Shown piece after piece: positions 21,901-34,361 of a stretch of 58,645 bases of DNA; position 1 is the stretch's first letter, and every line of letters starts with the position of its first letter. The position numbers and the translations under genes were made by a program. Under the pieces are notes generated by a model that worked only from the letters and a program-made list of their open reading frames with translations, had not been told where the DNA came from and ran no database searches. This DNA is from Isohypsibius dastychi (lineage: Eukaryota; Tardigrada; Eutardigrada; Parachela; Isohypsibiidae): assembly GCA_034696485.1 (NCBI GenBank), contig JAQIWT010000022.1, positions 1-58,645 of the forward strand, written 5' to 3'.

Positions 21901-24599
21901 AACGTGATCATCTTACGATACTTTCAAGTGTCTTCTGTTTAATTTCTTCTGATCTCTGCATAATCCATTTCTGACGTCGCTGTTTTTCTGCAACATCGCA
22001 CTGGAGTCTAATTCTTTTGATGGCCTCTTCGTGCCTAGAGATTTGTCAGAATATTGATAACATTGGTCAATGCCGGTGCGTCTACCTCACGTTTTTTCTT
22101 GGTCTGTGATTCGCTGATTGGTCTTTTGCTGTAGCGTTCTGAACTCCGCGGTTACTGAATCACATCTGCACGAGAGAACCTCTTTGTCTTTCATCAACTA
22201 TGGATAGAAAGTTTTAATTCTTGGTGAAGCGACACGCCTCAAGATGTTAGAACCTGATCCAGCATGCATTGTTGACGGCGAAGTCGGCTTTCAAAGACAT
22301 CTTTCTGCTGCTTCAGACGGTGTTTTGTTGATTCTTCAACGTCCTCGATGGCACTGGCATGGCTTTTCTGTTGGAGATTCTGAAGCGGAAATATTTCAGA
22401 GCGTTTTGACCACGAAATTGCAAACATGCGCCCATATTAAACGTTCATATAATTCTGGGTCAGTTTTAGGACAGTACTTCCATAGACACAAAACTTCCAC
22501 CCAACACCCAAAACCGAGACATTCTTCGAAGTTTCTGTTTTGAAAAAATGAATGGCTATTGGTGTCTGGATTAGTTACAACGGATATCGCTGAGCATCTA
22601 GCTTTTCTTACCCACCAGCTTCATCCGCAGATCAAGAATGAGTTTCTCGTGGTCATCCAAAAAGTTCACTGGCAAGATGTCTTGGTCCTCAGATTGTTTT
22701 GACTTGACGGAACCATACCACGGGGGATGGCGTGAACGGTTTTGTATGAACTGAGAAGATGTTTTTGCATCATCCGACAGTGATCGCTGTTCTCCATCTA
22801 GGTACTCCAATACTGATCTATAAAACATGATCCAGATCATTATTCAGGTTCTAAGGAAACAATGGAGTGATAACACAGTAAGACTTTGAGTGGAAGTCTG
22901 TTTGTCTAGTACTAAGGCCTACTGAAGTGAAGGAAAAATGAACGTCCTACAGACAAGATTTTTTTGTCAACCCCCCCCCCCCCCCCCGAGTCAGTTTGGC
23001 TTGGGGCTGAAATTTGAACCGGTGGCTGATCTTCACAAAATTTTTAGTTTTTTGGTGTTTAGTCAAAACTTCATGTTTATCTGGATAGATCTAAAAAATA
23101 TACGTTGCTTCATTCTTTGTCATTGGATGGTAAAAATTCTGTGCACGTTTTTGGGTTAAGTCACAATGAGCACATCTCGCACATCTGTACAGAAAACTCT
23201 TCATTCTCAAAAACCGCGGTGTATGTTCCAGTCAGACTCGCCTCGTTACAGTTTTTTGTCCTCCCGCCCGTTTCCGCCCGTTTTTTTCTCGCAGCTCCAG
23301 TTTTCCGCCCATTACCGTTAAGAAAACTTTCTCCGTCCCGTTGAACGGCTGTTCGCGCTTAACTCGAAAACGTATTTTTAATCAGTTTTAGATTACTTTC
23401 GCTTCTTGAGCTTCAGAGCTTGCACACCTTGTTTTGCGAAAGTGGAAACGCTGAGCCTATTTCTACCGCAGCTTTCAAACGATCTCGGGTTGAGTGAGCA
23501 AGAGTACGTTCTGTTAGCACCATCATCGTCATCAAACCCAAATAAAACGGGAAATGGGAACAGGATCATGCGATTTTCTCTTTCTCTCCGGTGTTGTACG
23601 ATGTCCGCCCGTTCTCACCGCGTTACAGTAGACCCCCGTTCCCATTCAAAAAAACTGTAATAACGGTAAAGGCGGAAAAACAGGATATTCGTCCCGTTAT
23701 TTGTTCCCGTTAAAATAACAGGGTAAGTCTGGTTCCAGTTCTCAAGGACGTAGGAAAACTGTTACAGGAAAAACCATGAGATTTCCCATCGAACTTGACC
23801 ACCCGAATTTGTACCTCACAAACTCAAGGAATCTGTGCGATTTCGTCACAAACTGACATGAAAGCTCGAAATCACGTTTTAAAATTCGTAACCATGTTCC
23901 ACAAATCTTGCCTGACAATGACAACTTCGCGATCGTGGCCTGATTCACTACCTAATGAAATATGGTTCAACATGTGCGCAGGTCGTGACGTTTTGTCTTC
24001 CCGCAATTTTCAAATCAGACCTTTTTTTACGAAAATATGCGTCATATGAGTCATGCATGAGAGTTTCAAGATACTTGAATATCAAGGTCTCAAAATCTGA
24101 GCACGAATTGTACTTTTTATCTTTGATTCTTGGAGAGAATCCTAGACAAACTTCGAAATAATACGCAAAACTGAGAAAATCTCTGCGGCAGTGGCTTCAT
24201 GCTGTGGCTGTGGACCAAACCACTAGCACTGACTTCCTCATGTACCCTTGATATAAGCTTACTCGAGTACCGTAATTTGCAGTCACCGTGATCTGAGTTG
24301 CTTTTCATAATATTCCGCAAGCTTTCATGGTCGTTATGAACAGGAGTGGCAATCATGCTGTTCGTCGTAAATCTGTTCTTTGTACATTTCCTTCGATCCA
24401 CAGAGATTCTGGTTCTTTCTTCTCCACAGAAGGAAGATACTTGTGGCCTGCAAGTGCTGGCTGATGATGGAGGACTTGTGATTTGACCCGTGGTTACAGA
24501 TTCGCTAAGGTCAGATAGTGCCCCAGTACTGCATGAAAAAACACGACCGAGGTTAGAATCTTCATTGTCTCCAGTCATGCTCATTTTGGATATATACAT
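18905..24599 (-). CDS. CEP131: CEP131 (AZI1), centriolar-satellite/basal-body coiled-coil protein
   Basis: CEP131 localises to centriolar satellites and the transition zone and is needed for flagella in many lineages. The diagnostic block spans two exons: EKQRRQKWIMQRSEEIKQK (about 21930-22040) and VEPEIQRILDLHREE with LLQQSDSRAEGKC (about 21660-21865), aligning with the human segment of the same order. Further exons: HRLKQQKDVFESRLRRQQCM (about 22243-22330), ERDMELAKTMTSMSMELAKL (19520-19760), IADLEKQLQRAVELTEIHF (19101-19340) and VREMFSKKDAKIEMLRLQLL (18905-19075), ending SRLR and TAA. The exon at about 24150-24599, with CTKNRFTTNSMIATPVHNDH, resembles the low-complexity N-terminal part and is the likely start; that link is less sure. 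A foldback element sits in one intron. Confidence 0.9.
20246..21212. mobile_element. foldback (long inverted repeat) element in a CEP131 intron
   Basis: Two arms of about 350-400 bp are near-exact reverse complements around a spacer of about 190 bp (about 20600-20790). The ends read TGCAGCCGGCAGTAATG... and ...CATTACTGCCGGCTACA. Each outer 60 bp is itself a palindrome (left copy 20249-20309). Inside the arms, units alternating AAGTTGACTTTC-type and TAATGTTGATTT-type sequence with GCCGCAG spacers repeat every 20-30 bp. A direct repeat GGCGCGTGC flanks it (20240-20248 and 21213-21221), of which six to nine bases are the likely target-site duplication. No protein-coding gene is inside, so it is non-autonomous. 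It lies in an intron bounded by exons coding ...EFKNNQ and VEFNQLL, whose splice sites remain intact. Confidence 0.88.
22840..24117 (-). other. presumed long intron of CEP131 with poly-C tract
   Basis: If the exon at 24.1-24.6 kb is the CEP131 N-terminus, this 1.3 kb is intronic. It contains a run of about 16-17 C at 22971-22987 and CCGTT/CCCG-rich stretches near 23270-23340 and 23610-23710. No other exon was seen. Confidence 0.4.
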
Positions 24600-24890
24600 T
24601 CACGGACAGATGCGTTCTGTTTCTGACGTTATACAAGCCACAAACGCGCTTTTCAGACTGATTTGTCGATCAAGTTACCAGGGTTAAATCGTTTCGAAAC
24701 CGCGAAATGTGGCCATTCATGTACACGGCTCAGAGCGAGCGCCAGAATCGGGTCAAAAATATTAGGTTAATGAATCTCATGTCTGCTCAGCAGTTATGGC
24801 AGTCTGAATCGGCAGTCGTTTTTCATTATTGATCTGAGCATTACTTCTTTGTAGACATATGTAGTGCACATTTCTAAAAACAAGCTCAAA

Positions 24891-25782
24891 TGGCGGTGAG
24901 TTAAAACGTGGCTGACTTTAAAAACTTAACGTTACCCCTTTTCAATAGAAAGGTGCTCCTGGAACCACAACCTCTTTGAAAGATGCTCTGATCAAAGCAG
25001 TACGTATGGAAAGCCTCAACCATACATGATTAACTCTATTGTGATTATCTTTGATTATTTCTCAGGAGCAGACAGCAAAAGCGAAAGGAGAGTCTTGGGA
25101 TTTGAAAGTGATCAAACTCAATGGAATGATGCCGCCCATCGATAAAATGGACAACACATTGAACATGCTTGGGGAATGCGAGTACGCAGTTATATGAAAA
25201 ATGACATCGTCAAGTTGATGGAAGGTTCTTTCCAGACATTTATCTTTATCGACCAATATCATCGATAGAATATCCAACCTTGGAGCTCTGAGTGGGTAAC
25301 AGCAACTATATGATCACTTGGAAATCGAAACCAGCAAAAACCAGCGACCTTTTTTGATTTACAGAGACTCTCAAAATTTTATCATTGGGGAGAAATAATC
25401 TGAAATCTCTTAGTGGTATAGAAGCAGCTGGAGAGACTTTGGAGCAGCTATGGATATCGTACAACCTGATTGACAAACTTCGCGGCATAGGAGCCATGAA
25501 GAAGCTGAAGATCTTGTACATGGCCTACAATTTGGTGAAGGACTGGGCAGAATACGCAAGACTCAATGAAGTTACTACGCTAGAGGAAATTTGTTTCTTT
25601 GGTAAGCCGTAATTTTTTGAGCTCAGTTAAACAGCAACAAGTTGTTTCAAGGAAACACCCTGGCTCTGACATTTGAAGACCAAGAAGAATGGCGCATCCA
25701 AGCGAGTAAACGTGCCCCCAAATTGAAAAAGATCGATGGGAAACCAACTGGAGCAGCTCCTTCGGTTCCATCCGCCGAATAG
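24891..25782 (+). CDS. DNAL1: DNAL1, outer-arm dynein light chain 1 (LC1)
   Basis: LC1 is a leucine-rich-repeat protein that binds the outer-arm gamma heavy-chain motor domain and the A-tubule. The start ATG GCG at 24891 is followed by a GTGAGT intron, then [17 protein letters not shown]; later exons give [79 protein letters not shown] and [15 protein letters not shown] with [19 protein letters not shown], ending at TAG 25780-25782. Length (about 190-200 residues) and order match the family throughout. It starts about 290 bp from the presumed start of CEP131 on the opposite strand, so a shared promoter region is likely. Confidence 0.96.
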
Positions 25783-27697
25783 AATCTGGTGCACAACAGC
25801 TGACGGCTATTATAACCATGTTGCGAATTTATGTACTCGAACAGACAACTCGGGTTTTAATGAAATGAATATGCTTGCAATTTTTTTCTTTGGCTGAATG
25901 CTTTCAAACAGCTTTGAGATTTGGGTACCGGTTAGCAGTAGTCATGACTGAAATTCTTTTTGTCGGAGTTTTCATCCGATCTTAAATTCATCTCCTCTTC
26001 TCTTCTTTCTGTCCCAACCCAAAGGGCACAATCTGAGCTGCTATAGTGGGTCCCGAAGTTGTGATCTCGAAAAGTTTTAACAAGTTAGTCCCATTGGCCA
26101 GTCAGCCCGAGCGTCCAGCCACGCCTCCCATGTTTAACTACCGCACCACCATTTAAAGTTTCAAAAGCTTCATTTGGAACCCCAGGCAGCCTTACCATCC
26201 CAATGTCTCGGTTAGTACGCTGCTCTGTCTATCATTTCGTCAGCCATATTCATATATATTGTTGCCTATTGCCTATAGCCCACTGCCTATCTCTAAGCTA
26301 ACGGAGTCCGCAGTGGGACTATGTCTACACTATTCTATCCACCATCTCACGCCCGTGCCGTTTGTTGTGGTTTTCAGATTCTTCGTCTCATTTCCTAATT
26401 CCCAAGTGGCTGTTTCTCATCGACATCCCCGAAAATTCGTTTTCCTTTCACTGGTAGCCTCAGATCCAGAACGATGAATGTAATTCCGTCGCTGTGGTCA
26501 GAAAAGTGGAGCAGGTAAATGAACAAAAAAGCGAAACCGGGGGCTGACTAGATAGCACAAATGAACGGCTTCGATGTCACATGCTATTCCAGCAGCCTGT
26601 AAGAGAAATCGCGGATGACTTGGCTGAGGATTTCGGTGAGGAGCAGCCAAATCAGCAGTACTAAAGTACTCAACAACGACGACAACGACGAGTAGGGTGG
26701 GGCTGGGGACAGTATGGCATGCATTTTCAGCAAAAATGGGCATCTTTAGAGGATTTTCCGATATTTATCAGAAACCTCGTCGATTAATACTCTGCCTCTT
26801 TTCAGTCCAGAATTTATCACAGCTTCACATCTCACATATAAAGTGTCACGGACCACATCGCTTATATGATCTTTGAACCAGTGCTTTGCAAAAGCGTTTC
26901 AGAGCCATGATGGCTATTTACATATTAAAAAGAGGTTTTACCATTTTCCTTTCCTTGAGGGTCTTGCTGCCAAGTGCGACCAAATAAGCTTGATTCTCTG
27001 TATACTTAAGGTCGCATTCGGCAGCAAGACGCTCCGTACACGGCTCCGGTAAACATCTTCATACCCAAAAAGATCTAGTTTTCGAAAACTTCTTACTTTC
27101 CGGAAAATGTTGCCGTCAAAAAGCATTTGCAAATTTGGATCGTGTTCTGATTTTCTAAATCAGCGGCTGTACGACGAAATACCAATGTTATACTCTTATG
27201 ACAACACGCCTGAATAATTCGTGTTTTAAAGGGGCGTTGCCGCAAGCTTGAGTAGCGCGTGGCGGGGGAGAGTGTCTGCTGGTTAGTGGATTACATTTCG
27301 ACCCCACTCAGCAAACTCATCCGCCAAGACATGTCGCAAAGGACTGACTCTGACGATTGAGAACTCAGCTGATATACAGTACTGTATGCTCAGTATGGCT
27401 TGTAAGTTGTAGTATACACATCACTGGAAAAACAAGTTTCGGTCCATTCACAAAGGGATTCAAACTCAGATTTCGAAACCAGAATTTCGGAACTCATTCA
27501 AATGGATTCAAAATTCTGAACTCATGCCATATCTAAATTTTACGTTGCGTGACAACGTAACACTGAACACTACGATAACAGGCACCTTTAGCCCATCCAT
27601 CGTCTGCCTGATCTCCCTATTCAGCCTTATATACAGTTCCCGCGAATTTCACAAGATGCAAAATACCTTTATCCGATAACAAGGCTGGCAATTCGTC
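25783..27697. other. intergenic, 1.9 kb, nothing recognised
   Basis: Only short chance frames and a small ACGACGACAACGACG repeat (about 26675-26692) were seen. The stretch 27542-27554 (GTTGCGTGACAAC) is a near-palindrome about 150 bases ahead of SPAG6. Confidence 0.5.
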
Positions 27698-29900
27698 ATG
27701 AACGGCAGGGTCCTAAATCAGCGTCAGATCAGCCAGGGTAATATTTTTCAGTTTTATTCCCTTCATCCATTGCTTCACATATTCCTTCAGTTTTCGAGGA
27801 GTACCACCGAGCACAAACCACATTTGTACAAACGATCTCCGAGCTGGCATCTCGATCAAAAAATATTGAATATCTCCAACAAGAGGGTAGGTATGTCTAC
27901 TAGCCCAGTGTCTACTTGTGAGGTGTCAGTACCAGTGCAGTGAATCTCGATAGGCGTGATGGCGTTGTTGAGACCTTTGCTCTTGGATATGAGACCGAAC
28001 ATCCAATATATGGCAGCAATGGCTCTGGGGCGACTGGCTGAAAACAATGCTGATCTAGCAGCTGGAGTTATCACAGGGGATATATTGCCCCAGGTTGTGT
28101 ACGGTCTTGCAAAAAATGGAGTAGGTGACAGAAATTTCGACAGTGGACCAGTAACCAATGGTCTGTTTCTTGAACAGACCATGTATCGAAGAGCAGCTTG
28201 TTTTATAACGAAGTCAATTGCAAAACATGGACCGGAACTGGCTCAGGCAGTTGTTGAAAGCGGTGGTGCTGCTGCTCTGGTAAGGCACATGGCGCCCAAA
28301 GTATTGTTTATATTTGACATGCAACATCAGATCGTTTGAAGGTTACCTGCTTGGATTCTCCTGAACTGGCCCTCAGAGAACAAGCTGCTGACGCGTTAGG
28401 CTGTGTGGCCCGACACAACTCCAGTCTAGCGCAATGCGTGGTTGATGCAGGGGCTGGTCCACTTCTAGTTTTCTGTCTTAGAGAACCCGAAGCTTCTCTC
28501 AAAAGAACAGCAGTTGCAACCATGGCCGACATATGTAAGCACACGCCTGAACTTGCCCAGACAATTGTTGATACTGGAGCCGTGCCTTATCTTGCCAAAA
28601 TGATCACATCAGATGATGCTAGGCTGAAAGTAGGTGTGTAGAATAGCTCGCACTCATAGCCACGCCGTACAAAACTTACTCGATTAGAGACATGTTTTCA
28701 ACGCCTTGAGTCAGATATGCAAACACTCATTGGTCCTAGCCGAAGTGGTTCTGGATGCGGATGTGTTGCCCGTCATGCTTGGTTCTATGCGCGAAAGAGA
28801 CGAAAGGGTTGCGCAGAGTTGTGCCGGACTTTTGCGGGAGTTTTCGAAACATAATGAGGAGGTAAATTTCAAGAAGAGACCACTCTGGACGATTTCCATA
28901 CCAGTTCTTTAGATGGCGCAAATGGTTGTGAACAGTGGAGGCATCGGTGCCACCGTCGAATACATAGCCAATCACCGTGGCGCAGCACGTGTACCCGGCC
29001 TTATGACTCTCGGATACTTGGCATCTCATTCCGAAACCATTGCTGCAGCCATAATCCTAGCGAAGGTGAATGAGTATTGAGTGTTATCTCTATAGCAGAA
29101 CTGACGACATCTGACGACTGTTGTATCAGGCTCTCCCATCATTGCAAGCAACGTTGAAAGACGTTGAAGAAGAGGATTACGTGAAAGCAGCAGCAGTTTG
29201 GGCAGTCGGACGGCTAGCTGGGCACACCTCCGAACATGCATCAACTATATGCGCGACCGAAATCGTACCAATAATACTTGGGTTCACCAAAGATAAAGCC
29301 TCGTATAGCGAAGATTTGATGAATAAGGTGAGAATGGTAACGCGTAGCTAACCTATTTTAGTGTATTTTTATAGTCACGGAAAGCCCTCCGGAGCATAAT
29401 CGACAAATGTATATACTTACCGACGTTAGATTTGTTACTGGAAAGCGGCCCACCTCAGATAAAAGATGCTGTGATCTTGCAGTACTGCAAGGTATGAACG
29501 ATGTTTGACATTACCTGGAAAAACTTAACGGTGACACAACAGATTCTACCACATGATGCAAAATCACGGAGGGCATTTGTGGTGAATGGGGGACTGAAGT
29601 ACATTCAGCAGCTGGAAGTTGAGAGGGGAACTCCATTATGGGATGCTATCGAAGCGGTGAACGCGTGTTACCCACCCGACATCGTGAAGTAAATGATTTG
29701 CTCAACGGCCAAAGTTTTAAGTTCTTGGCTGACCGTAGAGATTTCATCGTAGATACTTTTCTCCCGGATACACAGAGCAGCTTTTGGAAAAAGTGGATAG
29801 ATTTGCGCCAAACAGAGCAGATTTCGAGAGGTTCCTCAACGAGAAGGAGAACACTCAAGATGCCAGGACAAGAAGTAAAGCGGAATTGTCGTCAGCCTGA
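27698..29900 (+). CDS. SPAG6: SPAG6 / PF16, central-pair armadillo-repeat protein
   Basis: SPAG6 (PF16 in Chlamydomonas) is an armadillo protein of the C1 central microtubule. The start at 27698 gives MNGRVLNQRQISQ, then VFEEYHRAQTTFVQTISELA and NIEYLQQ. ARM repeats follow: AVSLLRPLLLDMRPNIQYMA, DILPQVVYGLAKN, MYRRAACFITKSIAKHGPEL, LREQAADALGCVARHNSSLA, ELAQTIVDTGAVPYLAKMI, KAAAVWAVGRLAGHTSEHAS, and LPHDAKSRRAFVVNGGLKYI. A last exon after an intron at about 29690-29750 gives YFSPGYTEQLLEKVDRFAPN, matching the family C-terminus, and TGA at 29898-29900. All eight or so repeats are present and no frame break was found. Introns are mostly 35-70 nt. Confidence 0.96.
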
Positions 29901-30729
29901 AACTCCTCGTATCAAATCGACTGCCGATTTTGATGACACTTTTTTTATACTCGCACCTTAATTTCGATGATGTCATTTAAAGGGGCTCAGCAACACCCGC
30001 TCTCCCTTATCAGAGTTACTAGCCTGTAATTGTGGGTCACTTTTGTGGGTTATTTTACGGTCGGGTGTATTGATGGAGACCGTGGTTGGTTTCGACAAAG
30101 CGTTAATTGGTTTTTTAGACAGAAAAGGTGGCGGTGAATGACATGTCATTTTGTACGAAATTTGAGTGTATCCAAATATAACAATTTCTTGGAGACAAAG
30201 CGGTGTAAGCTTTCAGCTTTTATCTCAGACCAGATTTCAAAATCTAAAATCAGTAACTATGGCCTGGGAGATATCTCTTCCAATATTGTCAGCTACATTC
30301 AACCAATCAGTTTCAAAATATTGTCCTTCCAGCTCACAATCAATCAGTCATAAATGCAGGGCCACTAGCACAAATGAGGTACATTATTTCGCCAAGTGAG
30401 GATTTTGATCTATCGCTTCTATCTTTAACAAAATAGAACTCACTGAACGGCGTAGAACTTGTCCATGTTTGATGTACTTTTGGATCGGTTTCAAAAGAGC
30501 GCTAAATTTCTACACCAAGTTGCCGACGGTTATACATCTAAGTTGTGATAGCTAATGGACTTCTCAAAAACTCCAAGGACGCAGTTTTCCTGTTGCGCTG
30601 AAATCCGAAGAATGACAAGCGAGGAAGTGCAGGTATGTCAAGGGAGAAACAATGCCGCACACAAAGAAGTGCTGCCCTCATTCTGCTGAGTCTGATCTAA
30701 CTACAAAAATAAGCAGAATGTGACGAAGA
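29901..30729. other. intergenic, weak ORFs
   Basis: A short frame from ATG 30553 (MDFSKTPRTQFSCC) ends in a good donor CAG|GTATGT at about 30631. It might be the first exon of the orphan exon below, but the phases do not join cleanly. Confidence 0.35.
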
Positions 30730-30734
30730 TTGCA

Positions 30735-30921
30735 AAATTACGATGGTGATAAATTCAATTTAGGCTCATTTCAGCTGAGTCAGAAGGATAATACGTTTGG
30801 CACCAGGTATGCTTTCACACCCGACTGGCCAGTTCCAAATGGTGAAAGACGTGAGAGGGCTCTTCAGCATGCAAAGGGGACAATGGGTTGCTTGCAATTT
30901 TCTAAAGATGGCAAACCTAGG
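30735..30921 (+). CDS. orphan protein-like exon
   Basis: A frame reading NYDGDKFNLGSFQLSQKDNT, then FGTRYAFTPDWPVPNG and ALQHAKGTMGCLQFSKDGKP ends at a donor-like CCTAG|GTAGGTT at about 30921. Composition looks like real protein and unlike the surrounding AT-rich sequence, but I do not recognise the family and could not place its other exons in the 29.9-31.9 kb gap. Confidence 0.4.
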
Positions 30922-31885
30922 TAGGTTAAAGATTTTATTCCTCTTTAAACAGCTTCCTCGATATTTCACCGCCTTAAAGGTAGTCGCCTAAAAAATCTAC
31001 CTAGAAGACTGAGGTTTTTAAGCGATTGCCTTAAATCCTGAAAGAATCTTTTCCAGGAACTGAATTTTGTTTGAATCTGGTTATTCACTGCAAATGCCGA
31101 TCATCCGGGCTTTCCCCGGCACATATTGGGGCACATTCGAAGGAGCTCATGGTGACTGTGGCTTTGTTTGATGTAAATTCTACTCCCGATCTGGTGTTTT
31201 GTACAAAGTTTGGTAATAGTCGCATTCTTCCCGTTCGCTAGTTAAAGAATATACGGTATTTCCCTAAACGACTGCCCTGAATGGGTTTAGGCGTCTCGAA
31301 TTTTTCGTCTCGCGCCCTGTAATTCCAGGCGAAAGCCTCGCGCCTCGCAGTAAAGCTCCTATGGGGCGGATTTGCCATCTTCACGATTTTCCTCCAAACG
31401 GATGACATAAATCTGAAAAGCATCACGCGCCCCCCTGCAGATCGACCTGTGTGAGTCCGAATGAATCAAGTGATGTCAAACCGGCTTTTGCGTGATGAGC
31501 TCCAATGCTAACACTCACTTCAATGTTCAAACGTTTCCTCCTCCCAGGGTGAACGTTTCGGCGTCATGTCATCGTTTTGAAAAAAACCTCAATGATCGGC
31601 AATCATCGCTAATGAGCGATCACTGACATTCACTTCCCATCACGGGTTTCACCACTATAACACACTTCTATTCATCTTTGGGCGACTCTCACAGAAACAG
31701 GGACAGTTCAGTGAATAACGTCGTTTTTCACTCTTTGGAAGAAGATAACGAGTTACCATGGTATATGGAAAAATACTTTTGCGTAAGATTAGAATGGAAA
31801 CAATAAGTACGCCACTCACTCAAGCGTATGTTTCCTGTATCGGCCGCCAACTACTGTTCTCAACTCTGCTGGCCCATAAATTGAT
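30922..31885. other. intergenic, nothing recognised
   Basis: No exon could be supported in this stretch between the orphan exon and the PKA regulatory-subunit gene. Confidence 0.5.
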
Positions 31886-34083
31886 ATGTCAAATTTAGCG
31901 CCTGGCGGAAAGAGCGGCAAAGCAGCGCGGCGTCTGCCAGATGGAGCGAAGGAAGTCTTGCAAGAATTTGTTGTTGATGTTCTCAGGCAGGCAAATCTAC
32001 AATTCTCTCATAATGTGTCATGTCGTTATTTTTGCAACAGGAAGAAAATTGAGAAAGACAAATTCGTATCGTTTGCTGCTGATTGGTTTCGAACCCACAA
32101 CGATAAAGACAGAGAAGTGCGAGGCTAGAAGATTTGGGTGATATTTAATAACCATGCTTTGATGAAGAAAAACAAAGGAAAGGATGGTCAGAGAGAATTT
32201 CCAGTGACCCCGTCTAATATGGGTGGTTCGAGTTGGGGTGAGTGCACAGAGCATGTTGCAACGATATTCATAGATGGTCCTATCTTTCAGTGGCTGCCGA
32301 GCCGTCATATATGCGAGTCCCTCAGCAGAATGGTGGGAAAGAAGTAGACTCGCTGTTGGTGCATGCATCATACTTTTCCTGTCTTTCCAGTCGACAATTC
32401 ACCGTCTTCGCAAAACACGGACTTGCCAGACACGGTGAGTTGTCACTCTAGCGCTTTTCTGGTTTGTTATGAAGTGCCAATAATTACATCCGAATAGGGC
32501 GGGTCGACACTAGCAGCACCTCAGACGGAATTTTTGTCCCCGTCATATCAGAATCTTTCCCCGAATTCTGCCGTTTCACTTGCACCGACTGAAGCTCAAG
32601 GTTCTTCGCAGAATCTTGACGTTATGGGACCACAGCCAGAGTCCCGAATGGATCTTGGTAATTATTCTCCGATACAACATGCGGTGAAATCATGATCAAC
32701 GAAGATACTTAGGATCGACAGAATCTTCGTCGGCAGGAGCCGCGGCTTCAAGGAGGCAGGGCGTTTCAGCTGAAAGTAAGTGGTCTCTCAAACCAGCATT
32801 TGAAAGCGTTAGCCTTCAAGATCATATTGCTAAATCAGGAAGCGCAATGACAACTGCGTTGTTCCTTATTTCAACATGTTTAAATTGTTGAAAATCGAAC
32901 ACAACAGTTTTGTCTTGACTTTTGTGTCGTACAACGAGATGTGATTCAACTCAGACTGACTGTTCCAGGTTACGACCCGTCAGCACCAAATGAGGCGTCA
33001 GTTGACAAATCATTTCCAAAATCAGAAGAGCAACTGGCAAGAGTACGGGATGCCGTTAAAGAAGTTCTGCTGTTCCGCTCACTCGATGATGATCAGTTGA
33101 ACAAAGTGATCGACGCTCTTGAAGAGGTGGTGAACAAGAAACGATGGTTCTTCAACTTTTTTTAAAGTCTTGCATTTCAACTTCACAGTACCCGGTCACC
33201 GAAGGAACGGACGTAATTACAATAGGCGACGAAATAGCAGAACATTTTTACGTCATAGATAGCGGTGACTATGAATGCTTTGCACTCGTGCATGGTCGAC
33301 CGGGGAAAGTTCATGAATACAACGGGCAAGGTTCGTTTGGTGAGCTTGCTCTAATGTACAACCAGCCAAGAGCTGCGACCGTGACAGCCAAGACGGCTGG
33401 AATGCTATGGAGACTCGTGAGTGACTGGTACCCCACCTGGCAAGATCTCAACGCATTGGTTTCAGGATCGAGAAACGTTTAGAAAAATTGTTCTGCGTGG
33501 TGCATTTATGAAGCGCGAGCTATACAAGCAGCTAATGGACAGAGTGGATTTTCTGGCGGATCTCCAGCCGTATGAAAAAGAAAACATATGTGACGCACTA
33601 CAGCCTATAACATTTAATACTGGCGATGTAGTGATGACTCAAGGTTTGATCATGTCTTCAGAACGTGATTTATTTACTTGTCATTTTCCAACTGTGTTGA
33701 TGTCGTGATGTTTATACCAGGTGAAACAGGCGACGGAATGTACTTCGTTGAAGCTGGTGAGGTTGTCTGTGTAAGGACAGATAGCAATCAAGAACAGAAA
33801 GAAATCGCCAGGGTGGGACCCGGAGAATACGTCGGAGAGCTTGCGTTGATAGCCGGTCAACCACGAGCAGCCACAGTAACAGCAGCTGGTGAGTACAGGT
33901 TGCTCTTTTTCATTTCTTGTTTCTACGAGACTGGAGTACCTAGTTGACGGAACAAAACTTGCTTTCCTGGATGCTCGAGCTTTCGAGCGTCTGATGGGAC
34001 CATGTGTCGAAATTTTGAAAAAGAACATGGACAGATACAAGGACAGAATTGTTGCAGTCTTCGGCGAAAATGCAGAGTTATAG
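31886..34083 (+). CDS. PKAR: cAMP-dependent protein kinase regulatory subunit, type-I-like
   Basis: The regulatory subunit holds PKA inactive until cAMP binds. The start at 31886 (MSNLAPGGKSGKAARR) leads to a docking/dimerisation-like helix pair (EVLQEFVVDVLR, then FVSFAADWFRTH), an unstructured linker (about 32500-32720), the inhibitor sequence RRQGVSAE (32751-32774), and two cyclic-nucleotide-binding domains. The first has GSFGELALMYNQPRAATVTA (about 33330), the second YVGELALIAGQPRAATV (about 33830); both carry the Glu and Arg that hold cAMP. It ends FGENAEL and TAG at 34081-34083. The Gly in the P-site place makes it a pseudosubstrate, as in animal RI subunits. The junction in the first exon may use a GC donor (AG|GCAGGC near 31984) and is uncertain. 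PKA acts on flagellar motility in many flagellates. Confidence 0.95.
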
Positions 34084-34355
34084 CGACAGCTTAAAATCGT
34101 TCCACGCTTTTTTGTTATTCAACACAACAGGTCACATTGCTTGCCAATTAAACATGGCTGTGACATTGGACATTGGTTGTAACATGGTTGGTTATCAAGC
34201 TGATTACTTGGTTCGGTGTGTTTTGTGAATATTGACGAAACGATCGTCGAACAATATCCTTCTTTTGTTGTTTCATCATTTTCAGCGTAAATATAATAAC
34301 AAAAACAGAAATTAGATTGTTTCTCACCCTTGGATCGTCTGCATGTTACAGCTTC

Positions 34356-34361
34356 AATAAA
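34356..34361 (+). terminator. AATAAA poly(A) signal candidate after PKA-R
   Basis: AATAAA lies 273 bases past the PKA-R stop, with no gene in between. Confidence 0.4.

Noticed and set aside
27235-27320. tRNA-like G/C-rich stretch
   Set aside because: No proper acceptor stem, T-loop or anticodon arm could be drawn.
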